Assembly (NCBI RefSeq): GCF_900496995.4
Contig: NW_024470384.1
Location: 186,001 to 250,000 of the forward strand
Length of the DNA: 64,000 nucleotides
Reading direction: 5' to 3'
Origin: Aquila chrysaetos chrysaetos
Taxonomy: Eukaryota; Chordata; Aves; Accipitriformes; Accipitridae
Position 1 is the stretch's first letter. Each line of letters opens with the position of its first letter. Shown in pieces: positions 61,701-64,000 of this stretch. Below the pieces are notes generated by a model that made no database searches, was not told where the DNA came from, and was given only the letters and a program-made list of their open reading frames with translations. Position numbers and translations under genes: made by a program.

Positions 61701-63876
61701 TCCCCTGTCCCCTTTCCCTCCCCTCCTGAGGGTGACCTGTCCCTTCCTGGGGCTGTTGCCGTCTTCTGGGTCCCCTCTGGGATTTTTCCTTGTCCCTAGG
61801 GCTGAGCCCGTTCTCCATCCAGCTGATCTCAACCCTGTCCCCAGCCCAGCCGCCCCATCCCTGGGCTGACCAGGGGGGTGACTGTCCCCAGGCATCCTCC
61901 CCAATGTCTACAACCCGCCATCGGGGTTCTGCTGGGATCAGCTCTGCTCCGACCCGCCCGTGGTGGATGAGGACAGTGAGGAGAACAACGTGGACAACAT
62001 CGTCTCCACTTTCCTGCAGATTGCCGCCAGCCAGGTGGGTGCCCCTGGGTGGTGGGGTGCTCCCTGGGGTGGGTGGGGGGTCCTGGACACCAGGGTTTCC
62101 CTCTGGGACAAGGGGTGCTGACCTGTCCTGTCCCCACCCCAGGCCGAGCACTACCGCACCAACCATATCATCATGACGATGGGCTCCGACTTCCACTATG
62201 AGAACGCCAACCTGTGGTTCAAGAACATGGACAAGCTCATCGCTCACGTCAATGCCCGGGTGAGTGGGGTCTCCCCTGTGTATCCCTGCTGTCTGCTGTG
62301 CCCCTGCCCCAGCCCGTCTCACACCCTCCCCTGCTTTTCCAGCAAGCCAACGGCAGCCGCGTCCACGTCCTTTATTCCACCCCGTCCTGCTATCTCTGGG
62401 AGCTGCACCGGGCCAACCTCTCCTGGTGAGGCCAGGGGGGTGAGGGGGAACCCAAGTGTTCAGGTGGGACGGACAGACGGACGGATGCAGCCTGGCTTTC
62501 CCACAGGTCCCTGAAAATGGACGACTTCTTCCCCTATGCAGATGGCCCCCACCAGTTCTGGACGGGCTATTTCACCAGCCGACCCGCCTTCAAGCGCTAC
62601 GAGCGCCTCAGCAACAACTTCCTCCAGGTGGGACGGCGGCCTGTGTGCCGGGGTCCCCATCCTGGATGCCTGGGACCCCTGACCCTCTCCCTGACCCTCC
62701 CTTCTTTCCCGGCAGATCTGCAGTCAGCTGGAGGCCTTGGCAGGGATGGCGGCACGGGACGGTCCCTATGGGCCTGGGGACAGCTCTGTGCTCCGTAAGT
62801 GCTGGCATGGGGCCCCCGGGGACCCCTCTGGATCCGCCTGATGCCCCCTTGCCCCTCCGGCAGGTGAAGCTGTGGCCGTGGCCCAGCACCACGACGCTGT
62901 GACCGGCACCGAGAAGCAGCACGTGGCTGACGACTACGCCAGGCAGCTGGCGGCGGGGTGGGAGAGCTGCCAGGTAGGGCCCTGCCGCCTGTTTTGGGGG
63001 GACAGATGGGGTTTGGGGGGTGCAGGGCCAGGGCCAGCAGTTGGGTGTGGACCAGCATCACGTCCATGGGCCACACTGGTATGTGGGCGGATGAACTGGT
63101 TTCTGCGGAGAACGGGAGCTGGTCACCGTCTTAGGGATGAGCCCCTGACCCTGACCAGCGTTTTGGGGACAAGCTGGGGTCTGGGGCGGCCAGAGCATGA
63201 GAGCTGGCGGCCACAGCTGGGGTGGGGGGGATAAGCCAGCGAGCACCCCTCGTTACGTCCCCTCGTTACCACCCGCGCCACGTGACCGTCCCCTGCTCTT
63301 GGCAGCTCCTGGTCGCCAATGCCCTGGCCAGCCTCAGCGGCAGCAAGGAGAACTTCGTCTTCTGCAATGCCCTCAACATCAGCGTCTGTCCCCTGACGGA
63401 GGCGGCCGGCTGCGTAAGCACCTCAACGGGGGTCTGGGGGGGCTGTGGGGTCCCGGCGGGGCTAACGCACCGCGTCCCTCTGTCCCCCAGTTCACCGTCA
63501 TCCTCTACAACCCCCTGGGCCGCCACGTGTCCTGGCCCATCCGGCTGCCAGTCAATGGGGCATCCTACGCGGTGACAGACCCCCAGGGCCAGCCCGTGCC
63601 CAGCGAGGTGAGCCCGGGCCAGCCGCCGCATCCCCCCTCGCCTGCCCACAGCCCTCCCTGACTCTCCCTGCCTGTCCCCAGGTCGTCCCCATCTCCAACT
63701 TCACCCGCCGGCTGCGGGGGGACGGGAGCAGTGCCACGCGGGAGCTCCTCTTCCAGGCCTCTGCACCCGCCCTGGGCTTCAGCACCTTCACGGTCTCCCG
63801 GATGAGCCGCGGGGACCCCCGTGTACCCCCTGCCCAGACGCCAGTGTTGTCACAGCCTCGGGAGATCCAGAATGAG
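58753..63876 (+). CDS. MAN2B1: Lysosomal alpha-mannosidase (5' part; 3' end beyond window)
   Basis: Zinc-dependent GH38 exoglycosidase that removes alpha-mannose residues from N-glycan fragments in lysosomes. Exons: 58753-58827, 59686-59788, 60369-60543, 61160-61353, 61447-61579, 61892-62034, 62143-62259, 62343-62425, 62507-62627, 62716-62794, 62864-62973, 63306-63413, 63491-63607, 63682-63876. Signal peptide [20 protein letters not shown]. Zinc ligands and nucleophile are in [13 protein letters not shown] (His, Asp), [10 protein letters not shown] (Asp nucleophile) and [10 protein letters not shown] (His). Other matches: [60 protein letters not shown] and VILYNPLGR. Exon 3 has one surplus C near 60444-60447; corrected reading [13 protein letters not shown] matches human. 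The visible 584 codons cover roughly the first 58% of the protein. Upstream in-frame ATGs exist (near 58717), but the chosen start directly precedes the signal peptide. Confidence 0.95.
58835..59450 (+). repeat. ACTGGGAGAG-type minisatellite, MAN2B1 intron 1
   Basis: Around 40 degenerate copies of a ~12-15-bp unit (GGGAACTGGGAGAG) fill most of intron 1 directly after the exon 1 donor. Confidence 0.75.
60560..61100 (+). repeat. GGGGTGTCCCTGGGGACA-type minisatellite, MAN2B1 intron 3
   Basis: Units of about 45-55 bp containing GGACTGGGGTGTCC repeat nine or ten times through intron 3, after the exon ending at 60543. Confidence 0.7.
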
Positions 63877-64000
63877 GTATGGTCCCACTGCGAGGGATGC
63901 ATTCCCCCAACATGTGCTGGGCACTGGGTGGACGCAGTTTGGGGTCTTTCGCCACAGGGTCCCTGGGGCTGGAGCAGGTCCCTGGGCAGGGGAAAGCCCA

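Overview
This window looks like a gene-dense, very GC-rich piece of a vertebrate genome, most probably a bird microchromosome. Introns are short, poly-G/poly-C runs are everywhere, nearly every intron carries a minisatellite, and every promoter is CpG-rich. No prokaryotic gene, virus-like element, LINE or SINE was recognised. The gene order matches human 19p13.13 in reverse: GCDH, MAST1, RNASEH2A, JUNB, HOOK2, BEST2, GET3 (ASNA1), TRIR (C19orf43), TNPO2, FBXW9, DHPS, WDR83, WDR83OS, MAN2B1. KLF1, DNASE2, RTBDN, THSD8 and PRDX2, which lie among these genes in human, were not found between the same neighbours. All exon calls come from reading splice sites and comparing translations with remembered human proteins; no alignment was run.

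Layout. 0.4-0.7 kb: first two coding exons of GCDH (-), gene continues off the left edge. 1.25-14.1 kb: MAST1 (-), 28 coding exons, with a CRE-like minisatellite in its 3' UTR. 15.1-17.8 kb: RNASEH2A (-). 18-19.7 kb: JUNB (-), one exon, with a CArG box and a CRE just beyond its 3' end. 19.9-22.8 kb: a 40-bp VNTR and AP-1-type sites. 22.8-30.5 kb: HOOK2 (+), whose start codon lies in the last unit of an eight-unit ~90-bp tandem array. 30.5-34.2 kb: BEST2 (-), tail to tail with HOOK2. 35.3-37.7 kb: GET3 (-), head to head with TRIR (+, 38-39.5 kb). 40-48 kb: TNPO2 (+), with two SNORD41-like snoRNAs and a third box C/D candidate in its introns. 48.5-51.9 kb: FBXW9 (+). 52-54.8 kb: DHPS (+), tail to tail with WDR83 (-, 54.8-56.8 kb), which is head to head with WDR83OS (+, 56.9-57.9 kb). 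58.7 kb to the right edge: MAN2B1 (+), 3' incomplete.

The genes do not form a pathway: they cover mitochondrial lysine/tryptophan catabolism (GCDH), kinase signalling (MAST1), ribonucleotide excision (RNASEH2A), AP-1 transcription (JUNB), dynein adaptors (HOOK2), chloride channels (BEST2), tail-anchored and multipass membrane protein biogenesis (GET3, WDR83OS), nuclear import (TNPO2), ubiquitin ligation (FBXW9), hypusine synthesis (DHPS), scaffolding (WDR83) and lysosomal glycan breakdown (MAN2B1). They share head-to-head CpG promoters and overlapping tail-to-tail 3' ends.

Reading caution. Nine genes show frame breaks, at least 19 in total. Each is explained by one surplus C or G, mostly in runs of six or more, and the spliced frames of the other affected genes close once those bases are discounted; the HOOK2 C terminus remains uncertain. 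I treat these as probable assembly over-calls, not pseudogenes.
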